From Pseudomonas mangiferae (GTDB lineage: Bacteria > Pseudomonadota > Gammaproteobacteria > Pseudomonadales > Pseudomonadaceae), in assembly GCF_007109405.1 (NCBI RefSeq), contig NZ_VJOY01000018.1, positions 1 to 64,000 of the forward strand: 64,000 nt of DNA, read 5' to 3'. The position numbers and the translations under genes are program-made. Positions 46,385-55,711 of the stretch are shown in pieces. The stretch's first letter is position 1. The number at the start of each line of letters is the position of its first letter. A model generated the notes under the pieces. The model ran no database searches and was not told where the DNA came from. It worked only from the letters and a program-made list of their open reading frames with translations.

Positions 46385-48331
46385 ATGACACAACGCGAAA
46401 ACCGTCGCGCCGGCTGGCTCGACAACCTGTCCGTGGGCAAGAAACTCGGCCTCGGCTTCGGCTCGATGCTGGTGGCGATCCTGCTGGTGGCCGGCATCGG
46501 CGCCATGAGTACCTCGCAGCTCAGCGCCCTGGTGAACAAGACCGAACTCACCTCCGCGATCCTCAACCACGGCCTGGAGATGCGCCTCTACGAGGTGGGC
46601 TACGCCACCACCGGCGACCCCGCCCAGCTCAGCGCCCAGGCGGACGCAGCGCGGCGCATGGACGAGAAGATCGACGAGGGCCTGCGGCGCCTGGTCCGCC
46701 CCGCCAGCCTCGCGCTGCTGCGCCAACTCAAGGAGAGCATCGGCGCCCACCACGCCGCCTTCGACGCCCAGGTGCGGGCCAAGCAGGCCAGCGGCGATGC
46801 ACGCAAGCCCATGGTGGAGGTGGCCGATCAGCTGAGCGCCTCCTACGCCGCGCTGCTGGCGGAGAGCCAGCGCATGGCCGAACAGAACCCCTCCGCCGAC
46901 ACCGTGAATGCGGTCAAGGTGGCCATCGGCCTGGAAGAGCAGGTCTCGGCCACCCGGGTGCTGAACCTGCCCTACCTGTCCACCCCCACGCCGCAGACTT
47001 CCGGGGCGATCCTCGCCAGCATCGAGCGGCTGGCCCAGGCCACCGCCGCGGCCCGCAGCAGCCTGTCGGCGGAATACGCCGACGAGCTGCAGCGCGCCAG
47101 CACCGCCCTGGAGCATTACCGCAGCCTGCTGCAGACCGTCTTCCAGCAGGACCAGCAGTTGCAGGCCCGGGAGCGCGAGCTGACCCAGCTGACCGCCCAG
47201 AACGTGGAGCGCCTGCACGCCCTGACCGCCGACCAGCTGAAGGGTGCCGAGGAGCAGCGGGCCAGCGCCGAGACCGAGCTGGCGATCATGGTTATCGTCG
47301 CCCTGGCGCTGGGCTGCCTGGCGGCGTGGCTGGTGCACCGGCAAATCGTGCCGCCCCTGCGGCGGACCGTGGAGGTGGTGGAGCGGGTCGCCGCCGGCGA
47401 CCTCACTGTGCAGACCGACAGCGCCCGCCGCGATGAGCTGGGCCTGCTGCAGCGCAGCATGCAGGAGATGGCCCGCAGCCTGCGGGAGTTGGTGGGCGGC
47501 ATCACCCAGGGGGTGACCCAGATCAGCACCGCGGCGGAGGAGCTGTCCGCGGTCAGCAACCAGACCAGCGCCGGGGTCGGCCAGCAGAAGAGCGAGATCG
47601 AGCAGGTGGCCACCGCCATGAACGAGATGGCCTCCACCGTCCACGAGGTGGCGCGCAACGCCGAGGACGCCTCCCACGCCGCCAGCGACGCCGACGGCAA
47701 GACCGCCCACGGCACCGCCGTGGTGGCCGACACCGTGCGCCAGACCTCGGTGCTGGCCCAGGACATCGAGCAGCTGGGCGAGGCCATGGTGCGCCTGGCC
47801 GGGGAGAGCGAGAAGATCGGCAGCGTGGTGGACGTGATCAAGAGCGTTGCCGATCAGACCAACCTGCTGGCGCTGAACGCCGCCATCGAGGCGGCCCGGG
47901 CCGGCGAGCAGGGCCGCGGTTTCGCCGTGGTGGCCGACGAGGTGCGCGCCCTGGCCCGGCGCACCCAGGACTCCACCCAGGAGATCGAGAGCCTGATCGC
48001 CGCGCTCCAGGCCGGTACCGGCGACGCCGCCCAGTTGATGGAACGCAGCCGCGAGCGCACCGAGCAGACCGTGGCGTTCGCCCGGCAGACCGAGGACGCC
48101 CTGCAGGCCATCAACCAGGCGGTCTCGCGCATCCAGCAGATGAACCAGCAGATTGCCACCGCCGCCGAGGAGCAGAGCGCCGTGGCCGAGGAGATCAACC
48201 GCAGCGTGGTGAACGTCCGCGACATCGCCGACCAGTCGGCGGCGGGCTCGGAGCAGACCGCCGCGTCCACCGTGGAGCTGGCGCGCCTGGGCGCCCAGTT
48301 GCAGGGGCTGGTGGCCCGCTTCAAGGTCTGA
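46385..48331 (+). CDS. Methyl-accepting chemotaxis protein with helical-bimodular-like sensor
   Basis: The 648-residue chemoreceptor has membrane helices at about 22-45 and 300-322. The intervening 250-residue periplasmic all-helical region is of the HBM type seen in Pseudomonas McpS-like receptors. HAMP, methylation helices and the highly conserved hairpin [17 protein letters not shown] follow. No CheR-binding C-terminal pentapeptide is present (ends VARFKV). The start at 46385 follows GAGG. Ligand unknown; HBM receptors bind organic acids or amines. Confidence 0.92.
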   Translation: MTQRENRRAGWLDNLSVGKKLGLGFGSMLVAILLVAGIGAMSTSQLSALVNKTELTSAILNHGLEMRLYEVGYATTGDPAQLSAQADAARRMDEKIDEGLRRLVRPASLALLRQLKESIGAHHAAFDAQVRAKQASGDARKPMVEVADQLSASYAALLAESQRMAEQNPSADTVNAVKVAIGLEEQVSATRVLNLPYLSTPTPQTSGAILASIERLAQATAAARSSLSAEYADELQRASTALEHYRSLLQTVFQQDQQLQARERELTQLTAQNVERLHALTADQLKGAEEQRASAETELAIMVIVALALGCLAAWLVHRQIVPPLRRTVEVVERVAAGDLTVQTDSARRDELGLLQRSMQEMARSLRELVGGITQGVTQISTAAEELSAVSNQTSAGVGQQKSEIEQVATAMNEMASTVHEVARNAEDASHAASDADGKTAHGTAVVADTVRQTSVLAQDIEQLGEAMVRLAGESEKIGSVVDVIKSVADQTNLLALNAAIEAARAGEQGRGFAVVADEVRALARRTQDSTQEIESLIAALQAGTGDAAQLMERSRERTEQTVAFARQTEDALQAINQAVSRIQQMNQQIATAAEEQSAVAEEINRSVVNVRDIADQSAAGSEQTAASTVELARLGAQLQGLVARFKV

Positions 48332-48422
48332 CCCGGCGGCGACGGCCGGGCGGCGATTCGCCGGAATCGCTCGCCGGCCCTCGCGGTCCAGATGAATTCC
48401 CCATCGGTAAAGGAGGTTCATC

Positions 48423-49196
48423 ATGGGCAAGCTGACCGGCAAGATCGCCATCGTCACCGGCTCCGACTCGGGTATCGGCCAGGCCACCGCCATCGCTTTC
48501 GCCCGCGAGGGCGCGGACGTGGTGGTGACCTACCACACCGACCGCCAGGGCGCCGAGGCGACCCTGGAGCAGGTCCGCCAGGCCGGCCAACGCGGCCTGC
48601 TGCAGCGCCTGGACGTAACCGATGAGAGCAGCGTCGAGGCGCTGTTCCAGAGCGTGGAGCACGAATTCGGCGCCCCGGACATCCTGGTCAACAACGCCGG
48701 GGTCGGCGTCAGCGGGCCGGTCACCGAGCTGAGCACCGCCGACTTCGACAAGGTCATCAAGACCGACCTGTATGGCCCGTTCTTCTGCACCCGGGCCTTC
48801 CTGCGTCGCCGCCAGGCCCGGGGCGGCCAGGGCAAGCTGATCAACGTCACCTCGGTCCACGATTCCATCCCTAGCCCCAACCACGCCGCCTACGGTGCGG
48901 CCAAGGGCGGGCTGCTGACCTTCACCCGCAGCGTCGCCCTGGAAGCGGCGCCGCTGAAGATCAACGTCAACGCCATCGCGCCCGGCCTGATCCACACCCC
49001 CATGACCCAGGAGCGGGTGGAAGACCCGGAGACCCGAGCCAAGGAAATGCCGCGCATTCCCTGGCGCCGCCCTGGCCAGCCCGAGGAAGTGGCGCAACTG
49101 GCGGTTTACCTGGCCAGCGCCGACGCCGACTACGTCACTGGGCAGAACTTCGTCATCGACGGCGGCCTGGAGATGAACTGGGGCCAGGGCGCCTGA
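48423..49196 (+). CDS. Short-chain dehydrogenase/reductase (glucose 1-dehydrogenase-like)
   Basis: The 257-residue SDR has the NAD(P) motif GSDSGIGQATAIAF, NNAGVGVSG and the catalytic Ser-Tyr-Lys set (INVTSVHD, then YGAAKGG). The C-terminus VTGQNFVIDGGL is typical. A strong AAAGGAGG site precedes the ATG. The sequence resembles glucose 1-dehydrogenases, but the substrate cannot be told. It lies alone, about 90 bases after the chemoreceptor. Confidence 0.88.
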   Translation: MGKLTGKIAIVTGSDSGIGQATAIAFAREGADVVVTYHTDRQGAEATLEQVRQAGQRGLLQRLDVTDESSVEALFQSVEHEFGAPDILVNNAGVGVSGPVTELSTADFDKVIKTDLYGPFFCTRAFLRRRQARGGQGKLINVTSVHDSIPSPNHAAYGAAKGGLLTFTRSVALEAAPLKINVNAIAPGLIHTPMTQERVEDPETRAKEMPRIPWRRPGQPEEVAQLAVYLASADADYVTGQNFVIDGGLEMNWGQGA

Positions 49197-49718
49197 CGTT
49201 TCCCCCTCGCATCGGCAAGACGGCCCATCGGTTTCGTCCGGCCGATGCCCGGGGGACGATCGCGAGGCTTTCGTCGCCCCCGACAGAAGGCCTGAGCGGT
49301 AATCCGTTGGGGCACCTGGCCAGCCGCGACCTCTGCCGGCTGCATGACCTCATCGGTAGCGAAGGGAATGGGCCGGTGCGCCCGTGAAGGACTGGAAGGT
49401 CACCGTGGGCCACCGCTCATCAGCCGCTGCGCTGGGAGGCTGAAGGCGCGTAGCGTCGTCATGTTCGTTATTCCGCCATGTCCAACCCGGGGATCACCGG
49501 AGCTTGAGTGAACCGGCCTGATCCTCTGGGGTGTGATGTCTGCGTGCACATCAGGCGCATCCGGTAGAGGCGCTGGCAGCCAGGCGCCCGCGGCTCTGGA
49601 TCTTCCTGCGACCGCTGCGGGTCCAGGCAGATGCGTCCTTGGCGAGCCCACGGGTCGATCCGCTGAACCGCTGCCGGCGGGTCCGGTCTTCTCTGCTTTA
49701 GTACCCAAGGAGCCCGCT
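49197..49718. other. Gene-free stretch
   Basis: About 520 bases. An eight-base inverted repeat (GCATCGGC at 49209-49216 with GCCGATGC at 49242-49249) is the only structure noted; it has no T-run. Open frames here lack ribosome-binding sites. It must also hold the promoter of the phosphatase gene, but none was identified. It may be decayed DNA. Confidence 0.4.
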
Positions 49719-50546
49719 ATGCCTGCCTATCCCGACGACCTGGACCTCGACGCCCGCTACGCCGCCGCCCGGGACATCGCCCTGGCCGCGGCCGCCCTGG
49801 GCATGGACTACTACCGTCGCCGTGACAGCCTCACCGTGGTGCACAAGGGCGGCGACATGCAGGACCTGGTGAGCGTCGCCGACCGGGCAGTGGAGGACTA
49901 CATCCGCCAGGAACTGGGTCGGCGCTTCCCCGAGGATGGCCTATTGGGGGAGGAGGGCGGCCCCCAGGACCTGGGTGCCCGCTGCCTGTGGGTGATCGAC
50001 CCCATCGACGGCACCACCTGCTTCCTCAACGGCCTGCACAACTGGTGCGTGTCCATCGGCCTGATGGTGGATGGCCGGCCCTGGCTGGGGGCTATCGCCG
50101 ATCCCAACCATGGCGAACTGTTCCACGGCTGCCGTGGCCGCGGCGCCTTCTGCAACGACACCCCGCTGCGGGTCAGCGCGGCTACCCACGTCAGCCAGGG
50201 GGTCACCGCCGTGGGTACCAACCATCGCCTGGACAGCGGTCCGTTCCTGACCTTTCTCCAGGGCCTGCTGGCCGAGAGCGGGATGTTCCTGCGCACCGGG
50301 TCCGGGGCGTTGATGACCGCCTACGTGGCGGCGGGCCGGCTGATCGGCTACCACGAGACCCATTTCAAGAGCTGGGACTGCACCGCCGCCCTGGTGCTGG
50401 TGGAAGAGGCCGGCGGCCTTGCCAACGACTTCTTCCGCGACGACGGGCTGCTGCGGGGCAACCCCTTCCTGGTGGCGGCGCCCGGGGTCTACCGGCAACT
50501 GGAAGCCCTGATCGGGCCGACCCTGCACCAGCCGATTCCAGAGTGA
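49719..50546 (+). CDS. Inositol monophosphatase-family protein
   Basis: The 275-residue protein has VSVADRAVEDYIRQ, LLGEEGG and WVIDPIDGTTCFLNG, the metal-binding motifs of the family. The C-terminal SWDCTAALVLVEEAGG is also present. Possible activities include inositol monophosphatase, 3'-phosphoadenosine phosphatase and histidinol phosphatase; the sequence does not decide. The ATG follows AAGGAG. It is distinct from the SuhB gene expected elsewhere. Confidence 0.87.
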   Translation: MPAYPDDLDLDARYAAARDIALAAAALGMDYYRRRDSLTVVHKGGDMQDLVSVADRAVEDYIRQELGRRFPEDGLLGEEGGPQDLGARCLWVIDPIDGTTCFLNGLHNWCVSIGLMVDGRPWLGAIADPNHGELFHGCRGRGAFCNDTPLRVSAATHVSQGVTAVGTNHRLDSGPFLTFLQGLLAESGMFLRTGSGALMTAYVAAGRLIGYHETHFKSWDCTAALVLVEEAGGLANDFFRDDGLLRGNPFLVAAPGVYRQLEALIGPTLHQPIPE

Positions 50547-50801
50547 GTCGACTGGAAAGGCCCGGCGTGGCTTGGTGCTGTGGCGCCGGCGGCCGGGTTC
50601 AGCCCAGTGACCTAAGGGCGAGAAGCCTGCGCCATGCGACAGGGTGGCCCAGCCGGACGTGCTCAGGCGCGACGTGCCGGGGTCGACGGGGCGAGGCCCG
50701 GCGCACATAGGCAACCCAAATGAACGCCCGGCCCGAAGCCCCTCCCCGTGGTCCACCGGGTGGCGCCGGGGCGCGGGTGGCTTTCGTCACGGGGCTGGCC
50801 G

Positions 50802-51701
50802 TCAGGGCATCAGGTGCGGGCGCATCAGCGCCTCGAACCAGTCCAGGAATACCGCCAGCCGCCGCGACCGCTGCCGGCGGTGCGGGTAGACCAGCGACAC
50901 CGCCATGGCGGCGGGGCGGTGGTCCGCCAGGACTTCCCGGAGCGCCCCGGCGTCCAGCAGGTGTTGCACGTCGAAGCGCGGGATCTGCATCAGGCCGAGC
51001 CCGGCCTGGCAGCAGGCGATGTAGCTCTCGGCGTTGTTGGCCACCACCCGGCTGGGCACCGCCAGGGCCTCGCCGTCGGCGCCCGCTTCCCAAGGCAGTT
51101 CCCGGCCGGTGCGCGGCGAGGCATAGCCCACCGCCCAGTGGCCCTGGAGCAGGTCGTGGGGGTGCAGGGGCTCGCCGTGTTCCTGCAGGTAGGCCGGGCT
51201 GGCGCAGTTGATCAGGGCGATATGCCCCAGGGGCCGCACCGCCAGGCCACTGTCGTGCAGCGCGCCGATGCGCACCGCGCAGTCCACCCCTTCCCGCACC
51301 AGGTCGATGGCGCTGTCGCTGGACCCCAGCAGCAGCTGCAGGCGTGGGTGCTGGCGCAGCAGGCCCGGCAACGCCGGCGCGATCAGGCGTCGGGCGATGC
51401 GGCTGGGCACGTCCACCACCAGCCGGCCGGAAACCTGGCGCTGGCTGGCCTGGAACAGCTGGTCGATGTCGTCCACCTCCGCCAGCAGGCCGCGCACCCG
51501 CTCCAGCAACTGCTCGCCATCCGCGGTCAGGCGCACCCGGCGGGTGGTGCGGTGCAGCAGGCGCACCCCCACCTGCGCCTCCAATTGCTGGATCGCCGCG
51601 GACACGGAGGCCCGGGGCCGTTCCAGGGCGTGGGCGGCGCGAATGAAGCTGCCCATCTCCGCGACCCGGACGAACACCCGATATTGATCGACTCGATCCA
51701 T
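50802..51701 (-). CDS. LysR-family transcriptional regulator
   Basis: The 299-residue regulator has an N-terminal winged helix (MDRVDQYRVFVRVAEMGSF, RASVSAAIQQLEAQVGVRLL, RRVRLTADGEQLL) and a C-terminal effector domain. The subtype resembles CrgA-like members. The start at 51701 removes an upstream GC-rich extension. It lies downstream of the SDR gene at 51897 in the same direction rather than divergent from it; the SDR may still be its target. Confidence 0.9.
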   Translation of the reverse strand: MDRVDQYRVFVRVAEMGSFIRAAHALERPRASVSAAIQQLEAQVGVRLLHRTTRRVRLTADGEQLLERVRGLLAEVDDIDQLFQASQRQVSGRLVVDVPSRIARRLIAPALPGLLRQHPRLQLLLGSSDSAIDLVREGVDCAVRIGALHDSGLAVRPLGHIALINCASPAYLQEHGEPLHPHDLLQGHWAVGYASPRTGRELPWEAGADGEALAVPSRVVANNAESYIACCQAGLGLMQIPRFDVQHLLDAGALREVLADHRPAAMAVSLVYPHRRQRSRRLAVFLDWFEALMRPHLMP

Positions 51702-51896
51702 GCACGCGCCCTCGACGCTGGCCTTGGCGGTTGAACGGCGACGCCTGCCCCGATCCGGAGCAGGCCGGTTACCGCTCGCCCGCTCACGGGCATCGATTCG
51801 ACGCGGCCGGCGCCCCCGGCCTTCAGCGGGTGGCGCCGTTTCCGGGCGAGCGGCCGGCAGAGCATAACCGCAACGCGGGCAGGTGCGCCGGGGCAC

Positions 51897-52670
51897 TCAC
51901 TTGGTGGTGTAGCCGCCGTTGATGAGGATGGTCTGGCCGGTGATCCACCAGCCGTCGCTGACCAGGTGGCGGATGAAGGGCACCACGTCCTCGATGTCGG
52001 TGAGGCCGGTGGTGGAGAACGGCGACAGCGCCGCGGCGGTCTTGTGGTAGGCCACCGCGTCCGCGCCCTCGGCGGGGTAGAAGAACGGGGTGTCCATGGG
52101 GCCGGGGCCCACCGCCGTCACCGAGATGCCCCGTTCGCCGAATTCCTTGGCCGCCGCCCGGGTGAAGTGCTCCACCGGCGCCTTGGTCCCGGCATAGGCC
52201 GCATAGAACGGCGTGAAAGCCCCCAGCAGCGAGGTCACCAGGGTCAGCACCTTGCCGTTGTCGTTGACGTGCTTGCCGGCTTCCTTGAGGAAGAAGAACG
52301 CGGTCTTGGCGTTCACCGCGCTCATGGTGTCGTATTCGGCCTCGGTGACGTCCTGCAGCGGTTTCTTCAGCACCTTGCCCACGGTGTTGATGGCGATGTC
52401 GGGCCGCCCCACCGCCGCGATGGTGTCGGCGAACAACTTCTCCATGGCGGCGGCGCCGGTCAGGTCGCCTTGCAGCGCCACGGCCTTCGCCCCCAGCCCC
52501 TGGAGCGCGGCCACAGTGGCCTCGGCATCCGGTTTCGACGACTCGCTGTTGTAGTGAATGGCCACCGCCCGGGCGCCCTGGGCGGCCAGGTCACGGGCGA
52601 TCAAGCCGCCCAGGTTCTTGGCGCCGCCGGCGATGAGTACGACCTTGCCCTGGATGGAGTGGTCAGCCAT
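51897..52670 (-). CDS. Short-chain dehydrogenase/reductase
   Basis: This 257-residue SDR has an altered dinucleotide motif (GGAKNLGGLIARDLA), INTVGKVLKK and the Tyr-Lys pair in YAAYAGTKAPVEH. The Ser of the triad is in LVTSLLGAF. The end WWITGQTILINGGYTTK fits SDRs. Substrate unknown. A GGAGG site precedes the ATG. It lies upstream of the LysR gene and is divergent from the toxin-like gene. Confidence 0.85.
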   Translation of the reverse strand: MADHSIQGKVVLIAGGAKNLGGLIARDLAAQGARAVAIHYNSESSKPDAEATVAALQGLGAKAVALQGDLTGAAAMEKLFADTIAAVGRPDIAINTVGKVLKKPLQDVTEAEYDTMSAVNAKTAFFFLKEAGKHVNDNGKVLTLVTSLLGAFTPFYAAYAGTKAPVEHFTRAAAKEFGERGISVTAVGPGPMDTPFFYPAEGADAVAYHKTAAALSPFSTTGLTDIEDVVPFIRHLVSDGWWITGQTILINGGYTTK

Positions 52671-52959
52671 GGAAACCTCCTGTGCATGAGTGAGACCCCA
52701 GGGTAAGCAGACGGCCTCGCTGGATAAATCGGCTCGATTGGGATGGTTTGTCCAGGATTGTGGGCTAATGGGGCGGTGGGCGGCACCTGCTGATCACTCT
52801 GGATCGGTCACGTTTGAAGTTGTTTTTTGGTTACGTTCACGTTTTCGGGGCGCGCTTGCGTGCTTCCGTGATCCAGGCCCGCTTCGCCGTTGCGAGGCGC
52901 AAAACCGCTGTGCCACAGTCCCGCCGCGTTCACGGAAGGCAATTCACAAGAGGGAAACC

Positions 52960-53964
52960 ATGAGCACCCGCGCCGAACCCGGCTTCTACATCGTCCAGGA
53001 CCCGATGCCCCAGGGCAGCCTCGAACGGCTGCTGATGCCCGATGCAACGGCCCCGGTCCTGGAGAAATTCCGTAGCCTCAATCCCCACCTGAGCCAGTGG
53101 GCCAAGCCGGGCCAGATGGCGGTGATGAGCGCCTCCCCCGAACGCCTGTGTACCGTGCAGGAAGCGATGCTGATGGAAGCGGCCGCCAAGGTGGACGCCG
53201 CCCTGACGCCCCTGAGCGACGACGACGCCCGTTTCCTGGTGCGCAACCGCGACTTCATCGAACCCTTCTTGCAGGACGGGTCCGGCGCCCTCGGCACTGC
53301 GAGCCTGATGGTGGGCAAGCACCTGGACGACCTGGGCAACACCCTGCGGTCACTGGAACAGCTCTACCAGCGCAGCTTCGACCAGACCGGTACCCTGCGG
53401 GGCAACGCCTTCTTCGCCGAGCGCCAGCAGCTCATGCGCCAACTCGACGCCAGCCTCGGCCCGCTGGTGCGCAAGGGCGTCGGCCTGCCCGACCACCCCA
53501 GCCTGCGCCACGCCCTGGGCCTCTCCAGCCGCAGCCTGCTTCACCACTGGAGCAAAGCCGGCCGGGCCGGCGCCATTCCCGGCTACTCCACCTACCTCGA
53601 AGGCACCGCCCGGGCGTCCCGCTACATCAAGTACGGCGGCTATGTCGGCATCGCGCTCGATGCCGGCTACAGCGGTAGTCGCATCTACACTGCGTGCACC
53701 GTGGGACGCAGCGAGGAATGCCGGAGAGTGCAACTTATAGAGGCTGGTCGATTTGGTGGTGGCTTGGTAGGAGGAGCACTGGGAGGTTACGTCGGCACCT
53801 TAGCCGTGGCTCCAATCTGTGCTGCTATTGGAGTCGGTACATTTGGAGTTGGTGGAATGATGTGTGGGCTTGTAGTTGTCGGTACAGCAGGCACAATTGC
53901 CGGTGGTGCAGGTAACTCTATCGGGGAGACTGCGGGAGAATTGGTATATGAAGGTGTTCGCTAA
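52960..53964 (+). CDS. Putative polymorphic toxin/effector with C-terminal glycine-zipper membrane domain
   Basis: The 334-residue protein has no signal peptide. Residues about 10-60 (FRSLNPHLSQWAKPGQMAVM) are reminiscent of LysM. The middle is helical (about 75-190). Residues 225-245 (RYIKYGGYVGIALDAGYSG) lead to a glycine-rich hydrophobic C-terminus (262-325: GGGLVGGALGGYVG, GVGGMMCGLVVVG) suited to membrane insertion. GC is host-like to about 53700, then falls sharply. The downstream membrane genes start two bases later. This fits a pore-forming effector with a swapped C-terminal domain; function is inferred from layout. A membrane protein of other function is possible. Confidence 0.65.
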   Translation: MSTRAEPGFYIVQDPMPQGSLERLLMPDATAPVLEKFRSLNPHLSQWAKPGQMAVMSASPERLCTVQEAMLMEAAAKVDAALTPLSDDDARFLVRNRDFIEPFLQDGSGALGTASLMVGKHLDDLGNTLRSLEQLYQRSFDQTGTLRGNAFFAERQQLMRQLDASLGPLVRKGVGLPDHPSLRHALGLSSRSLLHHWSKAGRAGAIPGYSTYLEGTARASRYIKYGGYVGIALDAGYSGSRIYTACTVGRSEECRRVQLIEAGRFGGGLVGGALGGYVGTLAVAPICAAIGVGTFGVGGMMCGLVVVGTAGTIAGGAGNSIGETAGELVYEGVR

Positions 53965-53966
53965 TT

Positions 53967-54350
53967 ATGACACTTAAGCTATTAATAGTTATCGTCTCTG
54001 CGGTAGGTGCGTTTTTTACACTTGCGATTGGGGTTTATATGACAATCCTCTCTCTTCGTATCCTCGATGAAGTTGAGAGTCATCTTCATCGATCCGCTTT
54101 GGTGAAAAATAATAGAAATAATATGGGGGGCGGTTGGATAGGATGCACCTATCGCTTGCTTCAGATCAATATGGCCTTATTGATGAAGGAGTTTTTCATA
54201 AAAAAGGGAGAAATGGATCAACAAGACTTGCTCGAATTTCCAACTGATTTAGAAAAGAAAATAACCAGGCCGGGGCGGGTTTTGCTAGTAAGCGGACTGT
54301 TTACTTTTGCTGTTTTGATATATGCACGTTATAGCTCTGTTTTGCATTAA
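53967..54350 (+). CDS. Two-helix membrane protein, putative immunity protein 1
   Basis: The 127-residue protein starts two bases after the toxin-like stop. Helices lie at about 4-30 and 103-122. The soluble core carries features shared with the next three genes: DEVESHL-x2-S-x2-V, TYRLLQI and FFIKKG. The DNA is AT-rich with A/T-ending codons, unlike the genome. Immediate coupling and membrane location suit immunity against a pore-forming toxin. The pseudogene at 55712 is its close relative. No known family was recognised. Confidence 0.7.
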   Translation: MTLKLLIVIVSAVGAFFTLAIGVYMTILSLRILDEVESHLHRSALVKNNRNNMGGGWIGCTYRLLQINMALLMKEFFIKKGEMDQQDLLEFPTDLEKKITRPGRVLLVSGLFTFAVLIYARYSSVLH

Positions 54351-54359
54351 GTAAATTTG

Positions 54360-54746
54360 ATGGTGAAGTTTTTATATGCGGTGGTTGTGTGTTTTTTTAT
54401 CGTTTTCGCACTGATTGCTTTTTGCTTGGCAGTCTATGTGTCGATTTTTAAATTGGACGAGATAGAGAAATATCTGGAAAATTCAGCGGCTATCAAAAGA
54501 AGTCCCTTGGCTGCCCGTAAGGGATGGTGGGAACGCCTTTATAGAACAGACCAGATAGCGGGGCTTTTAATGTTCGAACGATATAGCTTGAGGAAAGGTA
54601 TTCTGGCACTCGAAGACTTGGATAGACTTCCCATTAATCTGCATCGTTGGGTCACCTGGTCATACGGGGTCTTGGCAATGAACGTCATAATCTTCATGGC
54701 GCTTGTTCAATATGGACGATACCGAGGGTGGATTGGCGTCGCTTAG
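54360..54746 (+). CDS. Two-helix membrane protein, putative immunity protein 2
   Basis: This 128-residue paralogue has helices at about 5-28 and 104-122. It is the most divergent of the set: DEIEKYLENSAAI, LYRTDQI and YSLRKG keep the family pattern, but identity to the others is low. The ATG at 54360 is used; a TTG three bases earlier is possible. No good ribosome-binding site is seen, so translation may depend on the upstream gene, nine bases away. AT-rich composition throughout. Confidence 0.65.
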   Translation: MVKFLYAVVVCFFIVFALIAFCLAVYVSIFKLDEIEKYLENSAAIKRSPLAARKGWWERLYRTDQIAGLLMFERYSLRKGILALEDLDRLPINLHRWVTWSYGVLAMNVIIFMALVQYGRYRGWIGVA

Positions 54747-54792
54747 TGGTTTTGGTTGAAGTTCGATTTTTTAACTGCCGAGTTGACTTCAT

Positions 54793-54894
54793 TTGCCTCT
54801 GTTCACGGTCGCAGTCGTCTATCTCGACGATCTCCCGTTGCGCGGAGAGGTCGAGTGCGATTTGCCAGGCCGTTATGAGATGAGCAATAGATGA
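54793..54894 (+). pseudogene. Possible C-terminal remnant of a lost gene
   Basis: The frame ends LDDLPLRGEVECDLPGRYEM-SNR then TGA, and that stop overlaps the ATG of the next gene (AGATGA). The last half is GC-richer than its surroundings. The arrangement suggests a leftover 3' end of a gene once coupled to immunity gene 3, for example an earlier toxin tail. It is short, its start is unclear (TTG at 54793) and no family was recognised, so it may be chance. Confidence 0.3.
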
Positions 54895-55274
54895 CTTTCA
54901 AACATTCCTTATTACTGCTCATATGGGCTGCCACTTTCATTGCCTTGGTTAGCGGGTTGTACCTATCCAGGCTTTCATACCAAGTGCTGGAAGAAGCAGA
55001 AAGCTATTTCAAATTGTCGCCATTGGTGGCCGGTAATAGGAAGCTCTTGGGTAATGGTTTTTTTGGAAGAACCTATAGACTGATACAGTTATCTTCAGGG
55101 CTGATTTATCAGGGTTTCTATATAAAGAAGGGCGCTTTGATTGAGCGGGAGGTTTTGAGTCTTCCATCTTCTTTGAGAAGAAGAATAACGGTCCCAAATA
55201 AAGTTCTTCAAGTGAGCGGGTTCCTGGCGTTGGGTGTTGCCATGTATGCAAGTTATAGTGGAGTTCTCAGGTAA
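54891..55274 (+). CDS. Two-helix membrane protein, putative immunity protein 3
   Basis: The 127-residue paralogue has helices at about 6-28 and 103-122. Family features are EEAESYFKLSPLV, TYRLIQL and FYIKKGALI, ending YASYSGVLR, close to YARYSSVLH in the first copy. AT-rich. The start overlaps the stop of a short upstream remnant. It lies 144 bases after the second copy. Similarity to copy 1 is clear by eye over the whole length. Confidence 0.65.
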   Translation: MTFKHSLLLLIWAATFIALVSGLYLSRLSYQVLEEAESYFKLSPLVAGNRKLLGNGFFGRTYRLIQLSSGLIYQGFYIKKGALIEREVLSLPSSLRRRITVPNKVLQVSGFLALGVAMYASYSGVLR

Positions 55275-55307
55275 TTCGCTTTGTGAGACGAAAAGGTCTG
55301 CGTGATA

Positions 55308-55697
55308 ATGCCTAGCGTAGGTGTGGTACTCCTTATAGTCGTCATGGTGAGCGTTCTCATAGGGTTCTTGCTGACGCTCTACATGGCGTATGTGGCAATC
55401 AACTATCTAGACGATTTCGAGATGCACCTAAAGCGGTCGAAGCTCGTCATCAGTAACAGACTCCTCATGGGCGATAGCATGACGGGTAAAACGTATCGTT
55501 TGCTTCAAATATCTTCCTGTCTGAGTCTGCGTGGTTTTTCAATAAGAAAGGGTCAGCTTGATCCAGATGATTCTTCCGAGTTTCCACAGTATTTGGCCAG
55601 AAAAGTAGTATGGCCAAGCCGGCTGATCCTGATTTTCGGCTTTATAGTGCTCCTGGGTGGAGGATATGGGGAATACTTCAACGGCTATAAGTTGTGA
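55308..55697 (+). CDS. Two-helix membrane protein, putative immunity protein 4
   Basis: The 129-residue paralogue has helices at about 5-28 and 104-122, with DDFEMHLKRSKLV, TYRLLQI and FSIRKGQLD. A GTG at 55302 is an alternative start; AAAAGG lies 5 or 11 bases upstream of the two candidates. Base composition is somewhat less AT-rich than copies 1-3. The GC-rich pseudogene copy begins 14 bases after its stop. Confidence 0.65.
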   Translation: MPSVGVVLLIVVMVSVLIGFLLTLYMAYVAINYLDDFEMHLKRSKLVISNRLLMGDSMTGKTYRLLQISSCLSLRGFSIRKGQLDPDDSSEFPQYLARKVVWPSRLILIFGFIVLLGGGYGEYFNGYKL

Positions 55698-55711
55698 TCG
55701 GAACAGTACCC

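Noticed and set aside
49209-49249. Inverted repeat after the SDR gene as a terminator
   Set aside because: The stem is short with a long loop and no T-tract follows on either strand.
52690-52959. A 90-codon upstream extension of the effector-like protein
   Set aside because: It lies in the divergent promoter region, its composition is noncoding-like, and the ATG at 52960 has a GAGGG ribosome-binding site.
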